64,000 nucleotides of DNA, from NCBI GenBank assembly GCA_024695415.1, contig JAILIE010000065.1, positions 1 through 64,000 of the forward strand, written 5' to 3'. This DNA comes from Clostridiales bacterium (lineage in GTDB: Bacteria; Bacillota; Clostridia; Christensenellales; Aristaeellaceae). Every line of letters starts with the position of its first letter. The first letter of the stretch is position 1. This document shows positions 40,049 to 47,756 of the stretch, piece by piece. The translations under genes and the position numbers were made by a program. The notes below the pieces were generated by a model. That model made no database searches. It was not told the DNA's origin and worked only from the letters and a program-made list of their open reading frames with translations.

Positions 40049-40103
40049 GGCAAGGGGACGGTTCTGTTGTCAGGTTATCTGACAGCAGAACCGTCCCCTT
40101 GCC
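40049..40103. repeat. Long imperfect palindrome, REP/MITE-like (GGGGACGGTTCT family)
   Basis: GGCAAGGGGACGGTTCTGTTGTCAG-GTTAT-CTGACAGCAGAACCGTCCCCTTGCC; 25-bp arms with one G.T mismatch. Confidence 0.75.
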
Positions 40104-40107
40104 GGTT

Positions 40108-40824
40108 TCAGTCCGCGAAGTGCTCGCGGGCGTGGAAGGATTTGCAGATGGTTTTGTAGTCCCCGAAGACGGTCAGCTTGTCGCCGGTCAGGAAGACGGT
40201 ATCCGCCTGGGCGGCGAAAGCTTCCTCGCCGCGGCGCTCCACCAGCATGACCATGATGCCGGTTTCCGCGCGGAGCTTCGTCTCCGCCAGGGTGTAGCCG
40301 TTGTATTCGTCCGGAATGTGCCGGAGCGTGACCTGGGCGATGGTGCCGTTGCCGATGTTGTCGATGACCATGACCGCGTTGAAGGTTTCCTTGCGCTCAA
40401 AGGCCCGGTCCGCCAGGCGGTGGAGCTGGTTTTCGGCCCAGGCGTGCACCTTCGGCACCCGCATGAAAACGAAGATCAGGGCCGCCGCGCCCAGCGGAAT
40501 CAGGAAGCCGAGAAAATGGTAACCGGCCTGCGATACTTCCTTCATCGAAAGAAACACGTTGATAAACGCAGAGACGATCGTGACGTTGAACACATAACCG
40601 AAGAGCATGGTGATTTTCGCAAGCCTTCGGCGCTGGCGGGAGGACATGATCATTTCGCTTTCCCGGGTGGTAAAGCCGGCCCCGGTCAGCAGCGAAATGA
40701 CCTGGAAGCGCGCCTTTTCCGCCGGAAGGCCGGTCAGGCGGAAGAAAAAGGTAAACAGCTCCGTAATTACCCAGTACAGGATAATCATCATGGAAAAGAG
40801 CAGCAGCGCCAGGTATACGTTCAT
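40108..40824 (-). CDS. Membrane protein with C-terminal TrkA-C (RCK_C) domain
   Basis: Three or more hydrophobic segments then GYTLAETKLRAETGIMVMLVERRGEEAFAAQADTVFLTGDKLTVFG. Confidence 0.7.
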   Translation of the reverse strand: MNVYLALLLFSMMIILYWVITELFTFFFRLTGLPAEKARFQVISLLTGAGFTTRESEMIMSSRQRRRLAKITMLFGYVFNVTIVSAFINVFLSMKEVSQAGYHFLGFLIPLGAAALIFVFMRVPKVHAWAENQLHRLADRAFERKETFNAVMVIDNIGNGTIAQVTLRHIPDEYNGYTLAETKLRAETGIMVMLVERRGEEAFAAQADTVFLTGDKLTVFGDYKTICKSFHAREHFAD

Positions 40825-40891
40825 TGCGCAGATTCTCCTGTCGGCATTTCACAGCTTTGATCATTGATGCCATGCGAATGCCTTTTTCCAT

Positions 40892-40920
40892 ATTATACTA
40901 AGATTTTACAGCTGTTTCAA
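40892..40920 (-). promoter_or_regulatory. Sigma-A type promoter for TrkA-C gene
   Basis: Minus strand TTGAAA-N17-TATAAT. Confidence 0.75.
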
Positions 40921-40986
40921 CCGCGCTGTTCAGGACGATCACTATAACAGGTCATTCAATCATGAATCAGCAGGAATGATCTGACA

Positions 40987-41030
40987 GTGTTTGACCGGGG
41001 GAGGAAACCCCGACACACCCTGCTTTTTTC
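40987..41030 (+). terminator. Terminator-like hairpin in divergent intergenic region
   Basis: GTGT..CGGGG-GAGGAAA-CCCCG-ACAC then TGCTTTTTTC. Confidence 0.4.
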
Positions 41031-41060
41031 AATCAGGCAGATATCCGGTTTTTCATTCAC

Positions 41061-41073
41061 TCATTCCGAATGA
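41061..41073. promoter_or_regulatory. Palindromic operator-like site
   Basis: TCATTC-C-GAATGA perfect; same half-sites recur at 40952-40957/40974-40979. Confidence 0.35.
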
Positions 41074-41108
41074 TCCTGTTTCAATATGACCATCAGGAAA
41101 AAGAACAA

Positions 41109-41137
41109 TTGACAGGACCGGGAAACCGGTATATGAT
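41109..41137 (+). promoter_or_regulatory. Consensus sigma-A promoter for tyrosine recombinase
   Basis: TTGACA-N17-TATGAT. Confidence 0.85.
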
Positions 41138-41152
41138 ATCCTTGTTGTTAGA

Positions 41153-41184
41153 ACTATTCGCTAAACCACAGTTTTACGAATAGT
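41153..41184. repeat. Inverted repeat with 6-bp spacer upstream of tyrosine recombinase (crossover-site-like)
   Basis: ACTATTCGCTAAA-CCACAG-TTTTACGAATAGT; 11/13 arm symmetry. Confidence 0.5.
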
Positions 41185-41229
41185 ACAGCCATAAAAACCC
41201 GGAAAACCGGAAGAAAGGCGGATAATCGC

Positions 41230-42330
41230 ATGGCGGATCCGAAAACGCTTTCCTATAAAGAAGAAATGGACGCGAAGAGAATTCTGCAGATCCGCGAGGT
41301 TCTTCACGATCTCCCGCAGGCCTGTTCCGATTTTATCCGCTCTATCGCGGTGACGACCGGTACGTTTACCCGGCTGGCCTACGCGATCGACCTGCGTACG
41401 TTTTTCAATTTCCTGCATACGGAGCGTGTCGCCTTCTCCGAGAAGCCGGTCCGCCTGCTGGAGGACGCCGACCTGGAGAAGCTGACCCGGAACGATATTA
41501 CCGCCTATACGGAATACCTGACGTACTACTTGAAAAATGAGGACGATAATTCGGTACCTAACAAAGCGTATATCAACCACGAGCTGTCCATCAAGCGAAA
41601 GCTGTGTTCCATCCGGTCATTCTATGACTACCTGTTCAAGAACCAGCGGATTTCCTCCAACGTGACGGAGCTCGTTCCCCTGCCGAAGATCCATGAGAAG
41701 CCGATTATCCGCCTCTCAAAGGAAGAAATGGAGCGGATCCTGAACGCCGCGCAGACCGGCGAGCAGATGACGAAAGCGCAGCAGCGCTACCAGAAACTGA
41801 CCGCGAAACGGGATTACGCGATGCTCGCTCTGTTCCTGGGCACCGGAATCCGCGTCAGCGAATGCGTCGGCCTCAATATCGGCGACCTGGACATGGAGAA
41901 CAACGCCTTCCTGGTCACCCGCAAGGGCGGCAACCAGGTGGTGCTGTACTTCCCGCCCGAGGTGGCGGACGCCCTGGGAGAATACCTGGAGGAACGCAAA
42001 GGCATCGAGGCCCTTCCGGGCCACGAGGAGGCCCTGTTCCTGAGCCTGCAGCGCCGCCGGATCACCCAGCGCGCGGTGCAGAACCTGGTCAAGAAATACG
42101 CCGCCATGGCGGCGCCGCTGAAGACGCGGATCAGCCCGCACAAGCTGCGCAGCACCTACGCCACGAACCTGTACCAGGAAACCGGAGATATTTACCTGGT
42201 GGCGGATGTGCTCGGCCATACCTCCGTGGACACGACCCGGAAACATTACGCCGATATGACAGACGCCCGGCGCCGGATGGCCGCCGAGCATGTCCATCTT
42301 CCCGGAGATCCGGATTTTAAGACTGAATGA
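41230..42330 (+). CDS. XerC/XerD-like tyrosine recombinase
   Basis: LFLGTGIRVSECVGLNIGDLD; SPHKLRSTYATNLYQETGDIYLVADVLGHTSVDTTRKHYADM (R-H-R-H-Y catalytic set). Confidence 0.9.
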   Translation: MADPKTLSYKEEMDAKRILQIREVLHDLPQACSDFIRSIAVTTGTFTRLAYAIDLRTFFNFLHTERVAFSEKPVRLLEDADLEKLTRNDITAYTEYLTYYLKNEDDNSVPNKAYINHELSIKRKLCSIRSFYDYLFKNQRISSNVTELVPLPKIHEKPIIRLSKEEMERILNAAQTGEQMTKAQQRYQKLTAKRDYAMLALFLGTGIRVSECVGLNIGDLDMENNAFLVTRKGGNQVVLYFPPEVADALGEYLEERKGIEALPGHEEALFLSLQRRRITQRAVQNLVKKYAAMAAPLKTRISPHKLRSTYATNLYQETGDIYLVADVLGHTSVDTTRKHYADMTDARRRMAAEHVHLPGDPDFKTE

Positions 42331-43924
42331 GATCCCGGATCCGGCTGATCAGCTTTTTGATTTCGGCGTTTGAATGCCCTTCCATGCCGCGGATCTTCTC
42401 GTTCAGAGCGGCCGCTTCCTGCAGCAGCTGGTGATACAGGTTCTCCTGTTTCGTAGCCTTCTCACCGGCTTTTTTCTTCGTTTCCTTTTTGTATACAGGA
42501 TCCATTAACCGGACCCATTCACCGGCGGCCAGGTCATAGGTCGAACCGGAATACGGCGCGGCGGCCGGAATGCCGAAGGTATCGGTGACCGCCCGGGCGA
42601 AGGCGGCGCAGGATTCGTCGTCCCCGTGGTTGACGAAGACCATGGACGGCTTTTTCCCGAATTTGCTGATCCAGTCCAGCAAACCGTCTTTGTCCGCGTG
42701 GCCGGAAATCCCGTCCAGCAGGGTTACTTCGGCCTTGACCTCGATCGTTTCGCCGAGGATTTTCACCTGTTTCGCGCCGTCGTAAATGATCCGGCCGAGG
42801 GTTCCGGCGGCCTGGTAGCCGGCGAACATTACGGTATTCTTTTCATTCCACAGGTTATGCTTCAGGTGGTGCCGGATGCGGCCGCCCTCGCACATGCCGC
42901 CGGAGGCGATGATTACCTTCGGCGTGGTGTCCGTGTTAAGGGCCTTGGATTCCTCGGCGGAGACCACGGTATGCAGGCCGTCGAACCAGATCGGGTTCTC
43001 CCCGCTCCGCATGACCGCCTGCGCCTCCTCGTCGAGGCAGTCCGTTCCGCACTGCAGGAAGACCGCGGTGGCCTCGTTGGCCAGCGGGCTGTCCACATAC
43101 ACCGGGAAATCCGGATATACGGGCATCAGGCCCTGCTGTTTGATCTCCCGGATGAAGTAAAGGAGCTCCTGGGTCCGGCCGACGGCGAAGGACGGAATGA
43201 TGACCGTGCCTCCCCGCCCGAAGGTCCGGGACAGGATGTCCGTCAGGACGGGAAGCGGATCCCGGGCATGGTCGTGGAGCCGGGTGCCGTAGGTGGATTC
43301 GATCAGCAGGTAATCCGCCTCGCGCACGGGCTGCGGATCGCGGATAATCGGCTGGTCCAGGTTTCCGACGTCCCCGCTGCAGACCAGGCGGACAGTTTTT
43401 CCGCCTTCCTCCAGGAAGAATTCGGCGAAGGAGGATCCGAGCAGGTGGCCCGCGTCCGTGAAGCGGACGGCCAGCCCCTCGTCCGCCTGGAAAATGCGGC
43501 CGTATTCACAGGGACGGAACAGCTTCATGACGTTCGCGGCGTCCTCGGCGGTATACTGCGGCTCCACCTCAGGCAGGCCGACGCGCAGGTTTTTCTTCGT
43601 CTGGAACGCGGCCTCCGACTCCTGGATCTGGGCGCTGTCAGCCAGCATGATGCTGCACAGGTTTTCCGTTTCCGGGGTGGAATAGATCGTGCCCCGGAAC
43701 CCCTGGCGGTACAGGAGCGGCAGGTTGCCGGAATGATCGATATGGGAATGGGTCAGGAAGATGTATTCCACCCGGGAGGCCGGAACGGGCAGCGGCTCCA
43801 TCACCAGGGGGTTATCGCCCTGCTCCATGCCGCAGTCCACGAGAAAAAAGCGGTCCGGGAGCCATTCCACCAGGGTGCAGCTGCCGGTGACCTGATGCGC
43901 GGCGCCGATAAACGTGATCTTCAT
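42317..43924 (-). CDS. MBL-fold beta-CASP RNA-processing-type hydrolase
   Basis: HSHIDHSGNLPLLYRQG; GDVGNLDQPII; ASGGMCEGGRIRHHLKHNL; start at MKITFIGAAHQVTGSC. Confidence 0.9.
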   Translation of the reverse strand: MKITFIGAAHQVTGSCTLVEWLPDRFFLVDCGMEQGDNPLVMEPLPVPASRVEYIFLTHSHIDHSGNLPLLYRQGFRGTIYSTPETENLCSIMLADSAQIQESEAAFQTKKNLRVGLPEVEPQYTAEDAANVMKLFRPCEYGRIFQADEGLAVRFTDAGHLLGSSFAEFFLEEGGKTVRLVCSGDVGNLDQPIIRDPQPVREADYLLIESTYGTRLHDHARDPLPVLTDILSRTFGRGGTVIIPSFAVGRTQELLYFIREIKQQGLMPVYPDFPVYVDSPLANEATAVFLQCGTDCLDEEAQAVMRSGENPIWFDGLHTVVSAEESKALNTDTTPKVIIASGGMCEGGRIRHHLKHNLWNEKNTVMFAGYQAAGTLGRIIYDGAKQVKILGETIEVKAEVTLLDGISGHADKDGLLDWISKFGKKPSMVFVNHGDDESCAAFARAVTDTFGIPAAAPYSGSTYDLAAGEWVRLMDPVYKKETKKKAGEKATKQENLYHQLLQEAAALNEKIRGMEGHSNAEIKKLISRIRDLIQS

Positions 43925-43985
43925 GGCTTTGTCCTTTCGTTCGGAAGAATTGATTTTGGGCACGCCGGGGCATATAATGAATCCG

Positions 43986-44198
43986 TCAGGAGACCGGGGA
44001 TCCGGCCGGGCCGGGACGCTTCGCGCCCTCCCCTTCCAGCATGATTCCGTCAATCGCGACGGAGCGGTATTCCGCGTCCCCGTTGACGCACTTCATACAA
44101 TTGTCGCAGATCTTATCCGGGTCCAGGTCGCAGCGGTCGCATTCGCCGCAGCCGATACATTCCCGGTCATACAGAACACACTGACGATGAACGGCCAT
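43986..44198 (-). CDS. Small 8-Cys ferredoxin-like protein
   Basis: CVLYDRECIGCGECDRCDLDPDKICDNCMKC. Confidence 0.6.
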   Translation of the reverse strand: MAVHRQCVLYDRECIGCGECDRCDLDPDKICDNCMKCVNGDAEYRSVAIDGIMLEGEGAKRPGPAGSPVS

Positions 44199-44256
44199 AT
44201 GGAAATCCCTCCCTGAGACGATTATACTCCCGGGCCCAAAGAAAGGTCAAGAAAGC

Positions 44257-44775
44257 ATGAGAGAGATCACGCTCGCCCCGTTTACGGAGGAGCAGTACCA
44301 CGTCTTTTTCCGCGGGTACCGGCAGGATCCGCTGATGACGCCGGATCCGTTCGTCTACAGCGAGGAACAGGTGTCCATGTCCTACCGGTGGAACTACGGC
44401 GGTTTCCAGCAGCATTACGCGCATTACGGGATTTTCCTGGACGGGGTGCCGGTGGGATCCTTCCAGCTCAAACGCATCGATCCGGAAACGAAAACCTGCG
44501 AGTTCGGCATCATCCTGCAGCATGACGGATACAAGGACCGGGGCATCGGAACAGAGGCGATCCGCCGGGGCATGCGGCTGGCCGCCGATGAGTTCGGCGT
44601 GGAGACGGTGATCGGCGATACGGCGGGCCGGAATAAACGGATGCAGCGTGTATTTGAAAAGCTCGGATTTGAAATGACGGAGACGATTCCGGACGCGTTT
44701 GAGCTTCCGGACGGAACGAAAGACAGCTGCCTCATCTGGCGGAAAACCCTGAAGGAAACGGAGGAAACGAAATGA
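44257..44775 (+). CDS. GNAT family N-acetyltransferase
   Basis: EFGIILQHDGYKDRGIGTEAIRRGMRLAADEFGVETVIGDTAGRNKRMQRVFEKLGF. Confidence 0.88.
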   Translation: MREITLAPFTEEQYHVFFRGYRQDPLMTPDPFVYSEEQVSMSYRWNYGGFQQHYAHYGIFLDGVPVGSFQLKRIDPETKTCEFGIILQHDGYKDRGIGTEAIRRGMRLAADEFGVETVIGDTAGRNKRMQRVFEKLGFEMTETIPDAFELPDGTKDSCLIWRKTLKETEETK

Positions 44776-45947
44776 GCGCGAAAGCCATCCTGGTCCCTGG
44801 ACGGGAAAAACGGGTATACAGCCGGCATCCCTGGATCTTCCGCAGCGATATCGATAAAACCGAGGGCGCTATCACCCCCGGCGACGTCGTGAGCGTGTAT
44901 TCCGCCAAGGGAAAATTCCTGGCGAAGGCTTTCTATAACCCGAACAGCCAGATCGCCCTGCGGGTCATGAGCTGGAAGGACGAGGAAATCGACCGGGCGC
45001 TGATCTTCCGCAGGGTTCACGAGGCGGTGGAATACCGCCGGAGCTTCGCGGACCTGAAAAGCTGCCGGCTGATCTTCGCGGAGAGCGACCGGCTGCCGGC
45101 CATGATCGCGGACGCCTTCGGGGACGTGATCGTGATCCAGTGCCTGGCCCTGGGCATGGAGCGGTTCAAGCAGGACGTGGTGGACGCCCTGGTGGAGGAA
45201 CTGCACCCCGCCGGGATCTGGGAACGGAACGATGTGCCGGTGCGGAAACTGGAAGGCATGGAAATGACCACCGGGCTCCTGTACGGCGAGGTGCCGGACC
45301 GGGTGGAAATGACCGAGAACGGCGTGCGCTTCCTGGTGGACGTGAAGGAAGGCCAGAAGACGGGTTTCTTCCTGGACCAGAAGGAAAACCGCGCGGCCAT
45401 CGCCCCGTTCGTGAAGGGTAAGCGGGTACTGGACTGCTTTACCCATACCGGTTCCTTTGCCCTGCACGCGGCGCATTACGGCGCGCGCGAGGTGACCGGC
45501 GTGGACATCAGCGAATACGCCTGTGAATTCGCTGCGGAGAACGCGCGGCTGAACGGCGTGGAGGACCGGGTCCGCTTCGTGACGGCCAACGCCTTCGACC
45601 TGCTTGCGGAGGAAAGCCGTGAGGGAAAGAAATATGACGTGATCATCCTGGATCCGCCCGCGTTTACGAAAACCCGTTCCGCGGTGGAGAGCGCGATCCG
45701 CGGATATAAAGAAATCAACCTCCGGGCCATGAAGATGGTCGAGCCCGGAGGGTATCTGGTCACCTGTTCCTGCAGCCAGCACGTGACGCCGGATCTGTTC
45801 AGAAAGATGGTCCTGGACGCCGCGTCGGACGCGAGGGTCCTGCTGCGCCAGGTGGAGTTCCGGACCCAGGGAAAGGATCATCCGATTCTTCCCTCTTCCC
45901 CGGAAACCGAGTACCTGAAGTGCGGAATCTACCAGGTCATAAAATAG
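44772..45947 (+). CDS. Class I SAM-dependent rRNA methyltransferase (RlmI-like, PUA domain)
   Basis: GREKRVYSRHPWIFRSDI PUA; VLDCFTHTGSFALHA; VIILDPPAFTK. Confidence 0.92.
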   Translation: MSAKAILVPGREKRVYSRHPWIFRSDIDKTEGAITPGDVVSVYSAKGKFLAKAFYNPNSQIALRVMSWKDEEIDRALIFRRVHEAVEYRRSFADLKSCRLIFAESDRLPAMIADAFGDVIVIQCLALGMERFKQDVVDALVEELHPAGIWERNDVPVRKLEGMEMTTGLLYGEVPDRVEMTENGVRFLVDVKEGQKTGFFLDQKENRAAIAPFVKGKRVLDCFTHTGSFALHAAHYGAREVTGVDISEYACEFAAENARLNGVEDRVRFVTANAFDLLAEESREGKKYDVIILDPPAFTKTRSAVESAIRGYKEINLRAMKMVEPGGYLVTCSCSQHVTPDLFRKMVLDAASDARVLLRQVEFRTQGKDHPILPSSPETEYLKCGIYQVIK

Positions 45948-45959
45948 ACTCCGGTCCGA

Positions 45960-46856
45960 TTAACGGTCCTCGTAGCCGAGGTTTTTCAGGTCCGCGGCGT
46001 TGTTGCGCCAGTCCGGGCGGATCTTGACCCACAGCTTCAGGTTGACGTGGGTATCCAGCAGGTTTTCGATATCTTCCCGCGCTTGGGAACCGATCGTCTG
46101 CAGCATGGCGCCGTGCTTTCCGATGATAATGCCCTTGTGCGCGTCGCGTTCGCAGTAGATCGTCGCGTTGATTTCCGTCAGGTCGTCCCGGACCTTTTCG
46201 ATTCCCAGGATTTCCACACCGATCCCGTGCGGCACCTCATCCCGGAGGTGCCGCAGCGCTTTTTCCCGGATGATTTCCGCGCAGAGGATCCGCTCCGGCT
46301 GGTCGGTCATCATGTCGTCCGGGAAATACTTCGGGCCTTCCGGAAGATGCTTCCGCAGATTATCCGTCAATTCGTCCAGGCCGCTGCCGGTCTTCGCGCT
46401 GACGGGAATGATTTCGTCAAAACCGAAGTCCGCGAAGCGGGCCGTGGCTTCCAGGACCGCTTCGGGACGCACGAGGTCGATCTTGTTCAGGGCCAGGATT
46501 TTCGGGACCTTTCCGGATGGAAGGCTTTCGGCGACGGAGATGTCCTTCGCCGTGACGTGGGATACGTCCGCCAGCATCAGGACACAGTCCATGCCGTCCA
46601 TCGCGCCGCGGACGGACTGCATCATATACTCTCCCAGCTTTGTCCGGGGCTGGTGGATGCCGGGGGTGTCCAGGAAGACCATCTGGTCGTTTTCATGCGT
46701 GATGACGCCCATAATCCGGCTCCGGGTCGTCTGCGGACGGCTGGAGACGATGGCGACCTTTTCGCCGATCATGGCGTTCATCAGCGAGGATTTCCCCACG
46801 TTGGGCAGGCCGACGATGGTGATAAAACCGGAATGGAATTTCGCTTTTTCAGTCAT
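45960..46856 (-). CDS. era: GTPase Era
   Basis: HSGFITIVGLPNVGKSSLMNAMIGEKVAIVSSRPQTTRSRIMGV; KH-domain C-terminus. Confidence 0.96.
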   Translation of the reverse strand: MTEKAKFHSGFITIVGLPNVGKSSLMNAMIGEKVAIVSSRPQTTRSRIMGVITHENDQMVFLDTPGIHQPRTKLGEYMMQSVRGAMDGMDCVLMLADVSHVTAKDISVAESLPSGKVPKILALNKIDLVRPEAVLEATARFADFGFDEIIPVSAKTGSGLDELTDNLRKHLPEGPKYFPDDMMTDQPERILCAEIIREKALRHLRDEVPHGIGVEILGIEKVRDDLTEINATIYCERDAHKGIIIGKHGAMLQTIGSQAREDIENLLDTHVNLKLWVKIRPDWRNNAADLKNLGYEDR

Positions 46857-47754
46857 GGGACGGTTCGGGCTCCTTTTCATTCAGTTCGATGCTGCCGGGC
46901 AGCAGGCGGGTCAGGCTGGACTCGATCACCTGGTCCTCCCAGGTCATCAGGATACGCAGGTCCGGCGCGAATTCCTGCAGGGCCTGGCGGCAGGCGCCGC
47001 AGGGCCAGGGCGTGGAATTGGCGGCGATGGCGATGTCGGTAAACGCCCGGGCCCCTTCGCTGACCGCCTTGAAGAGGGCGGTGCGCTCAGCGCAGTTCGT
47101 CAGGCCGAAGGAGATATTCTCCACGTTGCAGCCGGTAAAGATCCGGCCGTCCGCGGCGCGGAGCGCGGCGCCGACCGGGAAATGCGAATAGGGCGAGTAG
47201 CTGAACTTCATCGCTTCGCGGGCAGCGTCCAGCAGTTCCCTGTCCGCGCCGGACAGTTCCGGCCCGCGGACAGCGGAGACGGATGAAAGAATCTTTTCCT
47301 CCATGGCGCGCATAACGATCTGATCCTCCTTGCGAATATGGTCATAACCCATCAGGTGGCAGAGCCCGTGCACCAGCAGGTAGGCCGCTTCCCGGGAAGC
47401 GGAATGCCCGTATTCCTTCGCCTGGGTGTAAATATGCGGTACCGCGATGACGATATCGCCCAGGAAACAGGCGCCGAGCTCGTCATCAAATTCCCGGCGG
47501 AGCAGCGCCGGGCAGCTGCCCGCGGTTTTCCCGGCGGGCCAGGAGACCGCAGGAAAGGACAGCACGTCCGTGGAACGGCTGATTCCCCGGCACTGTTCGT
47601 TGATGACGGCGATGTCCTCATCCGAGCAGAGGCGCACGGAAACCGCGCACGGAAAACCGATCCCCTCGCAGGCCGGAGCGCTGTCGGCGGCGGCACGCAT
47701 CAGGGAAAGCATGTCCTCCGGGAGCGGCATATCGTTAATCCAGTCGATGACCAT
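46849..47754 (-). CDS. Fused rRNA maturation RNase YbeY - cytidine deaminase
   Basis: VHGLCHLMGYDH (YbeY) followed in the same frame by FSYSPYSHFPVGAAL...CAERTALFKAV...PCGACRQALQEF (Cdd). Confidence 0.9.
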   Translation of the reverse strand: MVIDWINDMPLPEDMLSLMRAAADSAPACEGIGFPCAVSVRLCSDEDIAVINEQCRGISRSTDVLSFPAVSWPAGKTAGSCPALLRREFDDELGACFLGDIVIAVPHIYTQAKEYGHSASREAAYLLVHGLCHLMGYDHIRKEDQIVMRAMEEKILSSVSAVRGPELSGADRELLDAAREAMKFSYSPYSHFPVGAALRAADGRIFTGCNVENISFGLTNCAERTALFKAVSEGARAFTDIAIAANSTPWPCGACRQALQEFAPDLRILMTWEDQVIESSLTRLLPGSIELNEKEPEPSHD

Positions 47755-47756
47755 GG

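Noticed and set aside
40049-40103. Palindrome as CRISPR repeat or plain terminator only
   Set aside because: Single copy with no spacer array, so not CRISPR; arm length and the GGGGACGGTTCT core go beyond an ordinary terminator, though termination may be a secondary function.
41153-41184. Inverted repeat as the chromosomal dif site
   Set aside because: Arms do not fit the known dif consensus (e.g. TTATGTTAAAT-type arm); kept only as a recombinase-associated candidate.
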